Assembly: GCA_949283375.1 (NCBI GenBank)
Contig: CASDSM010000029.1
Location: forward strand, 62,001-126,000
Length of the DNA stretch: 64,000 nucleotides
Source of the DNA: an uncultured Eubacteriales bacterium
Lineage (GTDB): Bacteria > Bacillota > Clostridia > Oscillospirales > Oscillospiraceae
Direction: 5' to 3'
Shown here: in pieces, positions 34,165 through 43,770 of the stretch
Layout of the letters: the number at the start of each line of letters is the position of its first letter
Numbering within the stretch: position 1 is the first letter of the stretch
Translations under genes and position numbers: made by a program
Notes under the pieces: model-generated
What the model was told of the DNA's origin: nothing
What the model saw: the letters and a program-made list of their open reading frames with translations, nothing else
The model's database searches: none

Positions 34165-36147
34165 TCACGAGATGTCCGCCAGCTCGAGATATTTGTACCC
34201 GTTGTCCGCGATGTGCGCCTTGCGCCCGGCGAGGTTGTCCCCCAGCAGGAGGTCGAAGACCTGCGCCGTGCGCTCCACGTCCTCCGGCATCACCTTGATC
34301 AGCCGCCGCGTCTCCGGGTTCATCGTGGTCAGCCACATCATGTCCGGCTCGTTTTCGCCCAGGCCCTTGGAGCGCTGGACCTCCAGCTTTTTGCCGGGAT
34401 TGGCCGCCAGAATGTCGTTTTTCTCCTTGTCCGAGTAGGCAAACCAGGTCTTTTCCTTCCAGGTGATCTCATAGAGGGGGGACTCGGCGATATAGACGTA
34501 GCCCTGCCGGATGAGCTCCGGCGTGAGGCGGTAGAGCATCGTGAGCACCAGGGTGCGGATCTGGAAGCCGTCCACGTCGGCGTCGGTGCAGATGATGACC
34601 TTGTTCCAGCGCAGGTTTTCCAGGTCGAAGGAGGCCATGTCCGCCGCCTTTTTGTGGTGGCCCTGCAGCTCCACCCCGCAGCCCATCACCTTGACCAGAT
34701 CGGTGATGATCTCGCTCTTGAAGATCTTGTTGTAGTCCGCCTTGAGGCAGTTGAGGATCTTGCCGCGGATGGGCATGATGCCCTGAAACTCCGCGTCCCG
34801 GCTGAGCTTGCATGCGCCCATGGCGGAGTCGCCCTCGACGATATAGAGCTCCCGGCGGGAGACGTCGCGCGTGCGGCAGTCCACAAACTTCTGCACCCGG
34901 TTGGAGATGTCCACATTGCCGGAGAGCTTTTTCTTGATGTTCAGCCGGGCCTTCTCCGCCGTCTCGCGGCTGCGCTTGTTCACCAGCACCTGGGCGGCGA
35001 CCTTCTCGGCGTCAAAGGGGTTCTCGATGAAGTAGACCTCCAGCGAGCTGCGCAGGAACTCCGTCATCGCCTCCTGCACAAAGCGGTTGTTGATCGCCTT
35101 TTTCGTCTGGTTCTCGTAGGAGGTCTGGGTGGAGAAGTTGTTGGAGACGAAGATCAGGCAGTCCTGAATGTCGTTCCACGTCACCTTGCTCTCGTTTTTC
35201 TGGTACTTCCCCTGCTTTTTCAGGTAGGCGTCCGTCGCCGAGACAAAGGCGGAGCGCATCGCCTTCTCCGGCGAGCCGCCGTGCTCGAGGAAGGAGGAGT
35301 TGTGATAGTGCTCCACCACATTCACCGTGTTGGAGAAGCAGAAGGCCATGCTCAGCTTGACCTTATACTCTGGCCGGTCAGCCCGGTCGCGCCCCTGCCG
35401 CTCCGTCTGGTAGAAGACGCTCTGGGTGAGCGCCCCCTCCCCGGCCAGCTCGTTCACATAGTCGGTGATGCCGTTCGGGTAGCAGAAGTCGGTGAGCTCA
35501 AACTGCCCGTCCACCTGATTGCGGAAGCGGAAGGTCACCCCGGCGTTCACCACCGCCTGCCGCTTGAGCACGTCGAGGTAGTACTCCGCCGGGATGTCGA
35601 TGTCGGTGAACACCTCCAGGTCGGGCCGCCAGCGAAAGCGCGAGCCGGTCTTGTGCCGGGGGCAGTCCTCCGTCTTCAGGCCGCCGACGTTCTCCCCCTT
35701 CTCAAAGTGGAGGGTGTAGCGCTTGCCGTCGCGGTGGATGACGGCGTCAAAGTACTCCGAGGCGTACTGCGTCGCGCAGGAGCCGAGGCCGTTCAAGCCG
35801 AGAGAGTAGCCGTAGTCGTCGCCGTACTTGCCGCCGGCGTAGAGCTCGCAGAAGACCAGCTCCCAGTTGTAGCGGTTCTCCTTCGGGTTCCAGTCCACCG
35901 GACAGCCGCGACCGAAGTCCTCCACCTCGATGGAGCGGTCGGCATAGCGGGTGACGATGATGAGATCGCCGTGCCCCTCCTTCGCCTCGTCCACCGCGTT
36001 GGAGAGGATCTCAAAGACCGCGTGCTCGCAGCCCTCCAGATTGTCCGAGCCGAAGATGACGCTCGGGCGCTTGCGCACCCGGTCCGCCCCCTTGAGGGAG
36101 GAGATGGACTCGTTTCCGTAGCTCGGCTGCTTCTTTCTTGGCGCCAT
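34165..36147 (-). CDS. parE: Topoisomerase IV (type IIA) subunit B
   Basis: 660 aa ATPase subunit. The GHKL domain has EILSNAVDEAKEGH, VEDFGRGCPVDW and the loop NGLGSCATQYAS. The transducer domain follows. The Toprim domain has YIVEGDSAMGACK and IICTDADVDGFQIRTLVLTM. In most GyrB/ParE proteins DADVDG is followed by xHIRTL; here the His is Gln, a divergence typical of the second Clostridia type IIA set as far as I can judge. The C-terminus is YKYLELADIS. The partner is parC at 30651-32888. Confidence 0.88.
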   Translation of the reverse strand: MAPRKKQPSYGNESISSLKGADRVRKRPSVIFGSDNLEGCEHAVFEILSNAVDEAKEGHGDLIIVTRYADRSIEVEDFGRGCPVDWNPKENRYNWELVFCELYAGGKYGDDYGYSLGLNGLGSCATQYASEYFDAVIHRDGKRYTLHFEKGENVGGLKTEDCPRHKTGSRFRWRPDLEVFTDIDIPAEYYLDVLKRQAVVNAGVTFRFRNQVDGQFELTDFCYPNGITDYVNELAGEGALTQSVFYQTERQGRDRADRPEYKVKLSMAFCFSNTVNVVEHYHNSSFLEHGGSPEKAMRSAFVSATDAYLKKQGKYQKNESKVTWNDIQDCLIFVSNNFSTQTSYENQTKKAINNRFVQEAMTEFLRSSLEVYFIENPFDAEKVAAQVLVNKRSRETAEKARLNIKKKLSGNVDISNRVQKFVDCRTRDVSRRELYIVEGDSAMGACKLSRDAEFQGIMPIRGKILNCLKADYNKIFKSEIITDLVKVMGCGVELQGHHKKAADMASFDLENLRWNKVIICTDADVDGFQIRTLVLTMLYRLTPELIRQGYVYIAESPLYEITWKEKTWFAYSDKEKNDILAANPGKKLEVQRSKGLGENEPDMMWLTTMNPETRRLIKVMPEDVERTAQVFDLLLGDNLAGRKAHIADNGYKYLELADIS

Positions 36148-36185
36148 AGTTTTCTTTACACTCCAAATTACATTAGTATCGTCTT

Positions 36186-36215
36186 ATTTTACCCCGACTT
36201 GCCCCGCCCTGTCAA
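36186..36215 (-). promoter_or_regulatory. Promoter of parE
   Basis: On the minus strand TTGACA (36210-36215), 18 bp spacer, TAAAAT (36186-36191). Confidence 0.65.
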
Positions 36216-36234
36216 GAAAGGGGGCGGAGGGCAG

Positions 36235-36312
36235 ATTGTAAACCGCGCAGAAGATAATGGTTGACAATCGGCGGCGGCGATTGTATACTCTCCTGGTAAA
36301 ATGGTTTACAAT
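36235..36312 (+). promoter_or_regulatory. bioY promoter with two BirA-type operators
   Basis: ATTGTAAACC-N14-GGTTGACAAT (36235-36268) and ATTGTATACT-N13-GGTTTACAAT (36280-36312) match the biotin operator of BirA repressors. The promoter TTGACA (36261-36266), 17 bp, TATACT (36284-36289) uses one arm of each, so biotin-loaded BirA would block it directly. Confidence 0.82.
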
Positions 36313-36337
36313 TCATGGGTACAGGAGGAAGAGAGAC

Positions 36338-36892
36338 ATGGATGAGAAGACGATGGAGCCGCGCGGCGGGGTCCGCGCGCTGGTGGGCACGGCGCTGATG
36401 GCGGCAGTGCTCTGTGTGCTCGGGCCGCTCTCCGTGCCCATCGGGCCGGTGCCGGTCTCGCTGGGGACGCTGGGGATCTACTGCGCGGTCTATCTGCTCG
36501 GCTGGCGGCGCGGGGCGCTGAGCGTGCTGATCTATCTGCTGCTCGGGCTGGCGGGTCTGCCGGTGTTCAGCGGCTTTGCCGGCGGGCTCGCGCGGCTGGC
36601 CGGGCCGACGGGGGGCTATCTGATGGGTTATCTGCCGATGGCGGTGATCGCCGGCTTCGCGGTGGAGCGCTGGGAGAGGCGCGCGGCCCAGTTTGCCGGG
36701 CTGGCGGTGGGCACGGCGGTGCTCTACGCCTTCGGCACGGCGTGGTACTGCGTGCTCACCGGGAGCGGCTTGATGGCGGCGCTGGCGCTCTGCGTTCTGC
36801 CGTTCATCCCGGTGGACCTCGGAAAGATGGCGCTGGCCGCCGCGCTCTGCCCGGTGGTGCGCCGCCGGGTGCAGCGGGCCGGGATGGCCTGA
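36338..36892 (+). CDS. bioY: Biotin ECF-transporter S component BioY
   Basis: 184 aa, six membrane helices. PLSVPIGPVPVSLGTLGIYCA, given here as the signature PIGPVPVSLGTLG, with GGYLMGYLPMAVIAG and FIPVDLGKMALAAAL, is diagnostic of BioY. It binds biotin for import, working with an energising ECF module encoded elsewhere or alone. ATG after AGGAGGAAGAG. The two BirA-like operators in front predict repression by biotin. It is monocistronic as far as seen. Confidence 0.93.
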   Translation: MDEKTMEPRGGVRALVGTALMAAVLCVLGPLSVPIGPVPVSLGTLGIYCAVYLLGWRRGALSVLIYLLLGLAGLPVFSGFAGGLARLAGPTGGYLMGYLPMAVIAGFAVERWERRAAQFAGLAVGTAVLYAFGTAWYCVLTGSGLMAALALCVLPFIPVDLGKMALAAALCPVVRRRVQRAGMA

Positions 36893-36943
36893 ATGACAGG
36901 GAAGACACTTTAGTAAAATTAAGACTTGATAAGCATCCTTTTC

Positions 36944-36973
36944 TTGACGGAAGGGGGGCGGATAGGGTACAAT
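36944..36973 (+). promoter_or_regulatory. Promoter of the DUF3048 lipoprotein
   Basis: TTGACG (36944-36949), 18 bp spacer, TACAAT (36968-36973). Confidence 0.65.
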
Positions 36974-37008
36974 GGGGGCATTCAAGAAAGAGTGGAGGAA
37001 CCCATATT

Positions 37009-38121
37009 ATGAAACGTTGGCTCAGTCTGCTGCTTGCAGTTGCCATGCTGTTCCTGATGGCCTCGTGTGCCCAGAATGAGACGGAGGAGCCCGCGGTCGA
37101 TCCCGAGCCGGAGGTCGTGGAGGAGCCCGAAGATACCCCGCCGGAGATCGTGGAGGAGCCGGAGGACGAGCCGGAGACGCCGTCCGGCGACCTGGTCAAT
37201 CCCCTGACCGGCGAGGCGGTGGCGGAGGACATCAGCGCCAACCGCCCGGTGATGGTGATGCTCAACAACGTCAAGCAGGCTCTGCCGCAGTCCGGCAACA
37301 GCCAGGCGGATATCATCTATGAGATCCTGGAGGAGGGCGGCATCACCCGGATGCTCGCCGTCTATCAGGATATCAGCCAGGTGGAGGGCAATCTCGGCAC
37401 CATCCGCAGCACCCGCCCCTACTATGTCTATCTCGTCGCGGGGATGGACGGCATTCTGGTCCACGCCGGCGGCAGTCCGGCGGCCTATGACGCGATCGAC
37501 AGCTACCATGTGACCGATCTGGACGCCCTGTCCGGTGGTGCGACCTCGCTCTTCTGGCGCGACAGCGGACGGCGCAATGCCGGCTATGCCACGGAGCACA
37601 CGATGTACATCACTGCCTCCGACATCGCCGGCTATCTGGAGACCAGCGGCGTGCGCGCCGAGCACGAGAGCGGCTACACGGTGAATCAGACCTTCGTCGA
37701 GGACGGGACGCCCGCCGACGGGAGCGATGCGAACATCATCACCGTCCCCTTCTCCGGCTACAAGACCGGCGTGTTCAACTACGACGCGGCCAGCGGCAAG
37801 TACCTCGTCTCGGAGTACGGCGAGCCGTACATGGACGAGGGGACGGGCGAACAGGTGAGCGTGGAGAACGTGCTCATCATCATGACCCGCGTCAGCCAGA
37901 TCGAGGGGGACAGCAAGGGCCGCCTGGACGTGACCATGACGGGCAGCGGGATCGGCTACTACGCCTGCAACGGCAAGTACATCCCCATCAACTGGAGCCG
38001 CTCCTCGCTCGACGGCCAGTATCAGTTCACCACGATGGACGGCGAGGCGCTCAGCCTCGGCATCGGCAAGAGCTACGTCAACATCGTACCCACCACCTGC
38101 TCGGTCAGCTTTGTCGGCTGA
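37009..38121 (+). CDS. DUF3048 (YerB-like) lipoprotein
   Basis: 370 aa. The lipobox LFLMASC is followed by a Pro/Glu-rich spacer of about 40 residues (repeated VEEPEDxP units) and the DUF3048 fold. Signatures: NPLTGEAVAED, RPVMVMLNNVKQALPQSG, DIIYEILEEGGITRMLAVYQ, IGTIRSTRPYY-like LGTIRSTRPYY, and C-terminal GIGKSYVNIVPT. The B. subtilis relative YerB is an uncharacterised membrane lipoprotein; a cell-envelope role is suspected. ATG after GGAGGAA. Confidence 0.88.
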   Translation: MKRWLSLLLAVAMLFLMASCAQNETEEPAVDPEPEVVEEPEDTPPEIVEEPEDEPETPSGDLVNPLTGEAVAEDISANRPVMVMLNNVKQALPQSGNSQADIIYEILEEGGITRMLAVYQDISQVEGNLGTIRSTRPYYVYLVAGMDGILVHAGGSPAAYDAIDSYHVTDLDALSGGATSLFWRDSGRRNAGYATEHTMYITASDIAGYLETSGVRAEHESGYTVNQTFVEDGTPADGSDANIITVPFSGYKTGVFNYDAASGKYLVSEYGEPYMDEGTGEQVSVENVLIIMTRVSQIEGDSKGRLDVTMTGSGIGYYACNGKYIPINWSRSSLDGQYQFTTMDGEALSLGIGKSYVNIVPTTCSVSFVG

Positions 38122-38141
38122 CGGGAGGGGCGGAATATTGC

Positions 38142-38179
38142 GCATCTTCCAGAGGCAGGCCGTAGGCCTGCCTCGATGC
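38142..38179 (+). terminator. Terminator-like hairpin before fhs
   Basis: GAGGCAGGCC-GTA-GGCCTGCCTC perfect stem extended by GCATC/GATGC. The tail GTTGTAG has few T residues, so termination may be partial. Confidence 0.55.
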
Positions 38180-38268
38180 GTTGTAGTAATCTTTGGAAAT
38201 CTGTGATATGATAGAAAGGAAAAGAAAGGATACTGCCCCCGACGAAAGAGAAAAAGGAGTGCTGTAAA

Positions 38269-39936
38269 TTGAAGACAGATATTGAGATCGCCCAGGGCGC
38301 CCAGATGCTTCCCATCGGCCAGGTGGCCGCCTCGCTCGGCATCGCCGAGGAGGACCTGGAGCCGTATGGCCGCTACAAGGCCAAGCTGAACCTCGCCTCC
38401 ATCCGCCGCCAGCCGCGCCGGGGCAGGCTGATCCTGGTCACGGCGATCTCCCCCACCCCCGCGGGCGAGGGGAAGACCACCACCAGCGTCGGCCTGGCCG
38501 ACGCCCTGCACCGGATGGGCCGGCGCGTCGTCCTCGCCCTGCGCGAGCCCTCCCTCGGCCCGGTGTTCGGCATCAAGGGGGGCGCGGCCGGCGGCGGCTA
38601 TGCCCAGGTGGTGCCGATGGAGGACATCAACCTCCACTTCACCGGCGACTTCCACGCCATCGGCGCGGCGAACAACCTGCTGGCGGCGATGCTGGATAAC
38701 CACATCCAGCAGGGCAACGCCCTCGGACTGGACGTCAAGCAGATCGTCTGGAAGCGCTGCGTGGACATGAACGACCGCCAGCTGCGCAACATCGTCTGCG
38801 GCCTGGGCGGCCGGATGCAGGGGGTGCCGCGCGAGGACGGCTTTGACATCACTGTGGCCAGCGAGGTGATGGCCGCCCTCTGCCTGGCGGACGACCTGAT
38901 GGACCTCAAGGCGCGCCTGGCGCAGATCATTGTCGGCTATACCTATTCCGGCGCGCCGGTGACGGCGGGCGATCTGAAGGCGGCGGGCGCGATGGCCGCC
39001 CTGCTCAAGGACGCGATCAAGCCCAATCTGGTCCAGACGCTGGAGCACACCCCCGCCCTCATCCACGGCGGCCCCTTCGCCAACATCGCCCACGGCTGTA
39101 ACTCGGTCGCTGCGACGGACGCCGCCCTCCGCCTGGGGGACTATGTGGTGACCGAGGCCGGCTTCGGGGCCGACCTCGGTGCGGAGAAGTTCCTGGACAT
39201 CAAGTGCCGCTCCGCCGGGCTGGACCCGGACGCGGTGGTCATCGTCGCCACCGTGCGCGCGCTCAAGTACCACGGCGGCGCGCCCAGGACGGAGCTGAAG
39301 ACGGAAAATCTGGAGGCGCTGGAGCGCGGTCTGCCCAACCTCCTGCGCCATGTGGAGAACATCACCCAGGTCTACGGCCTCCCCGCCGTGGTGGCGATCA
39401 ACCGCTTTGACTGCGACACCGAGGCGGAGCTGGAGATGATCCGCGCCGCCTGCGCCCGCTACGGTGTCTCCGTCGCCCTCAGCGAGGTCTGGGGCAAGGG
39501 CGGGGCCGGCGGCGAGGCGCTGGCACAGGAGGTGCTCGCCGCGATCGGCCACAAGCTGGAGCCGTATACCCCCGCCTATCCGGACGAGATGCCGCTGCGG
39601 GAGAAGATCGAGGCGGTGGCCCGGCGCATCTACCGCGCCGACGGGGTGCAGTTCCTCCCCGCCGCGGCGCGCGAGCTCGAGCGGCTGGAGGAGCTGGGCT
39701 TTGGACGCCTGCCGGTCTGCATGGCCAAGACGCAGTACTCCTTCTCCGACGACGCGCAGAAGCTGGGCGCGCCGGAGCACTTCGCCATCACCGTGCGCAA
39801 GGTGCGCATCTGCGCCGGGGCGCGCTTCGTCGTGGCCTATACCGGCGACATCATGACGATGCCCGGCCTGCCCAGGCGCCCCGCCGCCGAGGGGATCGAC
39901 GTGGACGAGCACGGGGTGATCTCCGGCCTGTTCTGA
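38269..39936 (+). CDS. fhs: Formate-tetrahydrofolate ligase
   Basis: 555 aa. ATP-dependent synthesis of 10-formyl-THF, feeding purine synthesis and the methyl branch of acetogenesis. The P-loop [19 protein letters not shown], then [22 protein letters not shown] (signature part [14 protein letters not shown]), [25 protein letters not shown] and [15 protein letters not shown] are all family hallmarks. The length is normal. The start is TTG at 38269, about 9 bases after AAAAAGGAG. No other folate C1 gene is nearby. Confidence 0.95.
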   Translation: MKTDIEIAQGAQMLPIGQVAASLGIAEEDLEPYGRYKAKLNLASIRRQPRRGRLILVTAISPTPAGEGKTTTSVGLADALHRMGRRVVLALREPSLGPVFGIKGGAAGGGYAQVVPMEDINLHFTGDFHAIGAANNLLAAMLDNHIQQGNALGLDVKQIVWKRCVDMNDRQLRNIVCGLGGRMQGVPREDGFDITVASEVMAALCLADDLMDLKARLAQIIVGYTYSGAPVTAGDLKAAGAMAALLKDAIKPNLVQTLEHTPALIHGGPFANIAHGCNSVAATDAALRLGDYVVTEAGFGADLGAEKFLDIKCRSAGLDPDAVVIVATVRALKYHGGAPRTELKTENLEALERGLPNLLRHVENITQVYGLPAVVAINRFDCDTEAELEMIRAACARYGVSVALSEVWGKGGAGGEALAQEVLAAIGHKLEPYTPAYPDEMPLREKIEAVARRIYRADGVQFLPAAARELERLEELGFGRLPVCMAKTQYSFSDDAQKLGAPEHFAITVRKVRICAGARFVVAYTGDIMTMPGLPRRPAAEGIDVDEHGVISGLF

Positions 39937-39978
39937 CCGTCCGGCCCCGCCGGAGCGCCGGAAAGCCATAAAACCATA

Positions 39979-40027
39979 AAAAGTCACCGAAAACCGCTTA
40001 ACTGTGGTTTCCGGTGACTTTTCTTTT
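39979..40027 (+). terminator. Bidirectional terminator between fhs and GH94
   Basis: AAAGTCACCG-AAAACC / GGTTT-CCGGTGACTTT stem with A tracts left and TTTTCTTTT right, between converging genes. Confidence 0.85.
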
Positions 40028-40060
40028 GCCTGTCGGATTACGATCCGGTGCTGCGGCGGC

Positions 40061-42463
40061 TCAGCAGTGGAGCTCCACCTGATATTCCGTCCGGCCCGCC
40101 TCGAAGGGGACGAGGACCTCTCCGCTCCCGCCGCCGTCCTGCACGACGTGGATGTGGTACACCGCGCCGCGGTAGGTGCGCTCCACGCGGTACTCCTTCA
40201 GCCAGGCGGGCAGGCAGGGCTTGATGCGCAGCCCGTCATAGTCCGGCTGAATGCCCAGGATGAACTGGCTGACGGCCAGGAAGCTCCAGGCGGAGGTGCC
40301 GGTGAGCCAGGAGTTCTTGGACTCGCCGGGCAGGGCGGCGTCCCGGCCGGCGGTCATCTGGCTGTAGACATAGGGCTCCGTCTTGTGGATCTCGGAGACG
40401 TCCTCCAGCCAGGCGGGGCAGATGCGGCGATAGGTCTCAAACGCCCGCTCCCCGTTGCCGTGGATGGCGTTGGCGATGCAGACCCAGGGGTTGTTGTGGC
40501 AGAAGATGGCGCCGTTCTCCTTGTAGCCGGGGGGATAGCTGGTGATCTCGCCCAGCTCCTTGTGATAGCGGGTGTAGCGCGGGGTGAGCAGCTCGATGCC
40601 GAAGGGGAAGGCGAGCAGCTCCTCCGTCGCGTCCAGCGCCTGGGCGCTCATCCCCTTGTCCCGGCCGATTTCCGCCATGGAGCAGAAGCCCTGTGGCTCG
40701 ATGTAGATCTGCCCCTCCTCGCACTCGTGGCTGCCCACCTTATCGCCCAGGGCGTCGTAGGCGCGCAGATACCACCGGCCATCCCAGCCGTGCTCCTCCA
40801 CCGCGCGCTCCATTTCGGCGACAGCCCGGTCCACCTGGTCCGCCTCCGCCGGGTCGCCGTAGCGGCGGCAGAGCTCGGCGTACTGCCGTCCGTAGTAGAC
40901 GAACATACCGGCGATGAAGACGGACTCCGCCGGACTCTTGTCCGCGCCCTTCGGAGAGAGACACTGGAAGCTCTCGCCCGGCTCCTCGGAGAAGCAGTTG
41001 AGGTTGAGGCAGTCGTTCCAGTCCGCGTGGCCGATCAGCGGCAGGCCGTGCGGGCCGAGGTGGGTCAGGGTAAAGCGGATGCTGCGGCGGAGATGCTCCA
41101 TCAGCGGGGCCTCGCTGCCGGGCACATGGTCGAAGGGGACGCGCTCGCGCAGGATGCCGTCATCCCCCGTCTCCCGGACGTAGGCCGCCACCGCCGCCAC
41201 CAGCCAGAGCGGGTCATCGTTGAAGCCGGAGCCGATCGCGTCGTTGCCCTGCTTGGTGAGCGGCTGATACTGGTGATAGGTGCTCCCGTCCGCCCACTGC
41301 ACGGCGGCGATGTCCAAAATCCGCTCCCGCGCCCGGTCGGGGATCATGTGGACGAAGCCGAGCAGGTCCTGGCAGGAGTCGCGGAAGCCCATCCCGCGGC
41401 CGGTGCCCGTCTCATAGTAGCTGGCGCTGCGGCTCATGTTGAAGGTGACCATGCACTGATACTGGTTCCAGATATTCACCATCCGGTCCAGCCGCTCCTC
41501 CCCGCTCCGGAGCTGATAGCGGCCGAGCAGGCGCTCCCAGTGCGTGGCGAGGGCGGCGAGGGCGGCGTCCATCGCGGCGGGGTCTCCGTACTTCGCCATC
41601 AGGCGGCGCGCCCCGTCCTTGCGGATGACGCCGGGGGCCTCGAACTTGTCCTCGCGGGGGTTCTCCGCGTAGCCGAGGATCAGGATCAGCTCGGTCTCCT
41701 CCCCCGGGGCGAGGGTCAGGTCCTTGCGGTGGCAGGCGATGGGATACCAGCCGCGGGCGTGGGAGGAGGCGCTGCGCTCCTCCTCCACACAGAGGGGGCG
41801 CTCAAAGCCGCCGAACCGGCCGGTGAACGACTCGCGGTCGGTGTCATACCCGTCGCCCGCCGGGTGCATGCTGTAGAATGCGTAGTGATCCCGTCGCTCG
41901 CGGTACTCCGTCTTGTGATAGATCACGCCCGACTCGATCTCCACCTCACCGGTACTCAGGTTGCGCTGGTAGTTCTGCGCGTCGTCGATGGAGTCCCAGA
42001 GGCACCACTCCACCGCGGCCCAGCACTGGAGCTGTTTCTCTGCCGCGCTGTCGTTTTTCAGGCGGATGCGGTGCAGCTCGCAGGTGTCGCCCAGCGGGAT
42101 GGTGATGGTCAGCTCACACTTCAGTCCGTCCTTCTCCGCCTCGAACACGGTGTAGCCCATGCCGTGGCGGCAGGAATAGGCGTCCAGCGCGGTCTTGCAG
42201 GGGAGATAGCAGGGGCTCCACGCCGGTTTTCCCCGCTCCTTCAGGTAAAAGAAGCGGCCTCCGATGTCGCCGGAGGGATTGTTGTAGCGGAAGCGGATCA
42301 GCCGGCGCAGCCGCGCGTCCCGGTAAAAGCAGTAGCCTCCGCCGGTGTTGGAGATCAGCCCGAAAAAGTCCTCCGAACCAAGATAATTGATCCAGGGAAG
42401 GGGAGTATACGGCGTAGAAACGACAAATTCCCGCGCGCTGTCATGAAAAGAACCGTACTTCAA
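40061..42463 (-). CDS. GH94 cellobiose phosphorylase
   Basis: 800 aa cytoplasmic enzyme converting cellobiose and phosphate into glucose-1-phosphate and glucose. The N-terminal pattern YTPLPWINYLGSEDFFGLIS, then NTGGGYCFYRDARLRRLIRF, matches cellobiose phosphorylases. MGFRDSCQDLLGFVH includes the catalytic-acid Asp, and GGSTYHQY-like DGSTYHQYQPLTKQGNDA binds phosphate. The start is set at TTG 42463 (LKYGSFHDSAREFV), where homologs begin, with GAGAGG upstream; the longer frame is AT-rich promoter DNA. Divergent from a LacI-regulated ABC transporter. Cellodextrin phosphorylase is the nearest alternative. Confidence 0.88.
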   Translation of the reverse strand: MKYGSFHDSAREFVVSTPYTPLPWINYLGSEDFFGLISNTGGGYCFYRDARLRRLIRFRYNNPSGDIGGRFFYLKERGKPAWSPCYLPCKTALDAYSCRHGMGYTVFEAEKDGLKCELTITIPLGDTCELHRIRLKNDSAAEKQLQCWAAVEWCLWDSIDDAQNYQRNLSTGEVEIESGVIYHKTEYRERRDHYAFYSMHPAGDGYDTDRESFTGRFGGFERPLCVEEERSASSHARGWYPIACHRKDLTLAPGEETELILILGYAENPREDKFEAPGVIRKDGARRLMAKYGDPAAMDAALAALATHWERLLGRYQLRSGEERLDRMVNIWNQYQCMVTFNMSRSASYYETGTGRGMGFRDSCQDLLGFVHMIPDRARERILDIAAVQWADGSTYHQYQPLTKQGNDAIGSGFNDDPLWLVAAVAAYVRETGDDGILRERVPFDHVPGSEAPLMEHLRRSIRFTLTHLGPHGLPLIGHADWNDCLNLNCFSEEPGESFQCLSPKGADKSPAESVFIAGMFVYYGRQYAELCRRYGDPAEADQVDRAVAEMERAVEEHGWDGRWYLRAYDALGDKVGSHECEEGQIYIEPQGFCSMAEIGRDKGMSAQALDATEELLAFPFGIELLTPRYTRYHKELGEITSYPPGYKENGAIFCHNNPWVCIANAIHGNGERAFETYRRICPAWLEDVSEIHKTEPYVYSQMTAGRDAALPGESKNSWLTGTSAWSFLAVSQFILGIQPDYDGLRIKPCLPAWLKEYRVERTYRGAVYHIHVVQDGGGSGEVLVPFEAGRTEYQVELHC

Positions 42464-42534
42464 ACGATCACCCAGCCTCTCTTTTGCATACCGGAAGCGA
42501 ATTCGATTTCGTATAGCGAATTGAATACAATATG

Positions 42535-42564
42535 ATTGTAAAACAGAGTTGACGGGATTTGCAA
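42535..42564 (-). promoter_or_regulatory. Promoter of the GH94 gene
   Basis: On the minus strand TTGCAA (42559-42564), 18 bp spacer, TACAAT (42535-42540). Downstream TTCG-TATAG-CGAA (near 42510) is a possible LacI-type half-site pair. Confidence 0.55.
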
Positions 42565-42628
42565 TAATCAAATTCAGGTTTTTCAATTTTTATAAAAACT
42601 GCACAAAGAAAAGACGCGAAAATTGGAG

Positions 42629-42678
42629 TGCGAACCTTGTTTCGCAGGATTGACGAACGAGTTTTCGTAAACTATAAT
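42629..42678 (+). promoter_or_regulatory. LacI-gene promoter with inverted-repeat operator
   Basis: TTGACG (42650-42655), 17 bp spacer, TATAAT (42673-42678). The inverted repeat TGCGAA-N6-TTCGCA (42629-42646) abuts the -35 and is a plausible site for the encoded repressor, shared with the divergent GH94 promoter. Confidence 0.6.
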
Positions 42679-42714
42679 AAGTTTATAGAAAACGTGTTCG
42701 AAAGGAGGGAGGCC

Positions 42715-43770
42715 ATGGTAACACTGAAGGATATCGCGCGCGCCTGCGGTGTCTCCCGTTCGACGGTCAGCAAGGCGATGAACGGCTATGGAGACGTCAA
42801 CCGGGAGACGGCGGAGCGGATCCGCCAGATGGCCGAGACGATGGGCTACCTGCCCAACCTCGCGGCGCGCAGCCTCAAGACCAACCGGTCCTACAGCCTC
42901 GGGATCGTTTTCTCCGATCAGCTCGGCAGCGGGCTGAAGCACGAGTACTTCACCTGCGTCCTCAACAGCTTTAAGGAGGAGGCGGAGGCGGCTGGCTACA
43001 GCATCACCTTCCTCTCCGACTGCCCCGGCGGGCGGCGGATGTCCTATCTGGAGCAGTGCCGGTACCGGAGTCTGGAGGGTGTCATGGTTGCCTGTGCAGA
43101 CTATGAGGCCGAGCAGATCCTGGAGATGGTCAAGAGCGGACTGCCGATGGTCACAATTGACTACACGTTTTCTGAATGCACCGGTGTGCTCTCTGACAAT
43201 GTCAGGGGGATGCACGACCTGATGCACTATGTGTTCCGGTGCGGGCACCGGGAGATCGCCTATATCCACGGCGAGCTCACCTCGGTCACACGCAAGCGCC
43301 TGGCGAGCTTCTACCAGTGCTGCGAGGAGTTTGGCGTGACGCCCCGGCCGGAATGGATCATCCAGTCCCGCTACCGCGACGCGGAGAGCTGCCGTGCGCT
43401 GACCAGACAGCTCCTCTCCGGAGGGACCAGACCCACCTGCATCCTCTACCCGGACGACTGCGCCCTCGTCGGCGGTCTCAACGAGCTGCAGGAGCGGGGG
43501 CTGCGGGTGCCGGAGGAGATCAGCATCGCCGGTTACGACGGGAGCATCCTGGCAAGCCTGTTAAGTCCGAAGCTGACGACCGTGCGCCAGGATACGGACA
43601 TGATCGGCCGGATCGCCGCGAGAAAGCTGATCGCCGCGATCGAAAAACCGAGGACCTGGCTGGCAGAACAGATCCAGGTGCCGGGAGAACTGGTCCCCGG
43701 TGAGTCCGTGGCCAGACTGGCGCCTCAGACAGAGAACGAAACCCCAATCAAAAAGGAGGAAGCAACATGA
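42715..43770 (+). CDS. LacI-family transcriptional regulator
   Basis: 351 aa. The N-terminal HTH VTLKDIARACGVSRSTVSKA and hinge NLAARSLKTNRSY are followed by a periplasmic-binding-protein-like sensor (SLGIVFSDQLGSG, GCRxxAYIHGE-type CGHREIAYIHGE, YDGSILASLLSPKLTTVRQD). It should respond to a sugar. Its position between a cellobiose phosphorylase and an ABC transporter suggests a beta-glucoside effector. ATG at 42715 after AAAGGAGGGAGG. Its stop overlaps the binding-protein ATG by four bases (43767-43770). Confidence 0.92.
   Translation: MVTLKDIARACGVSRSTVSKAMNGYGDVNRETAERIRQMAETMGYLPNLAARSLKTNRSYSLGIVFSDQLGSGLKHEYFTCVLNSFKEEAEAAGYSITFLSDCPGGRRMSYLEQCRYRSLEGVMVACADYEAEQILEMVKSGLPMVTIDYTFSECTGVLSDNVRGMHDLMHYVFRCGHREIAYIHGELTSVTRKRLASFYQCCEEFGVTPRPEWIIQSRYRDAESCRALTRQLLSGGTRPTCILYPDDCALVGGLNELQERGLRVPEEISIAGYDGSILASLLSPKLTTVRQDTDMIGRIAARKLIAAIEKPRTWLAEQIQVPGELVPGESVARLAPQTENETPIKKEEAT

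Noticed and set aside
42464..42586. N-terminal extension of GH94 to 841 residues
   Set aside because: The extra codons are AT-rich and include the promoter; homologs begin at the LKYGSFHDSAREFV region.
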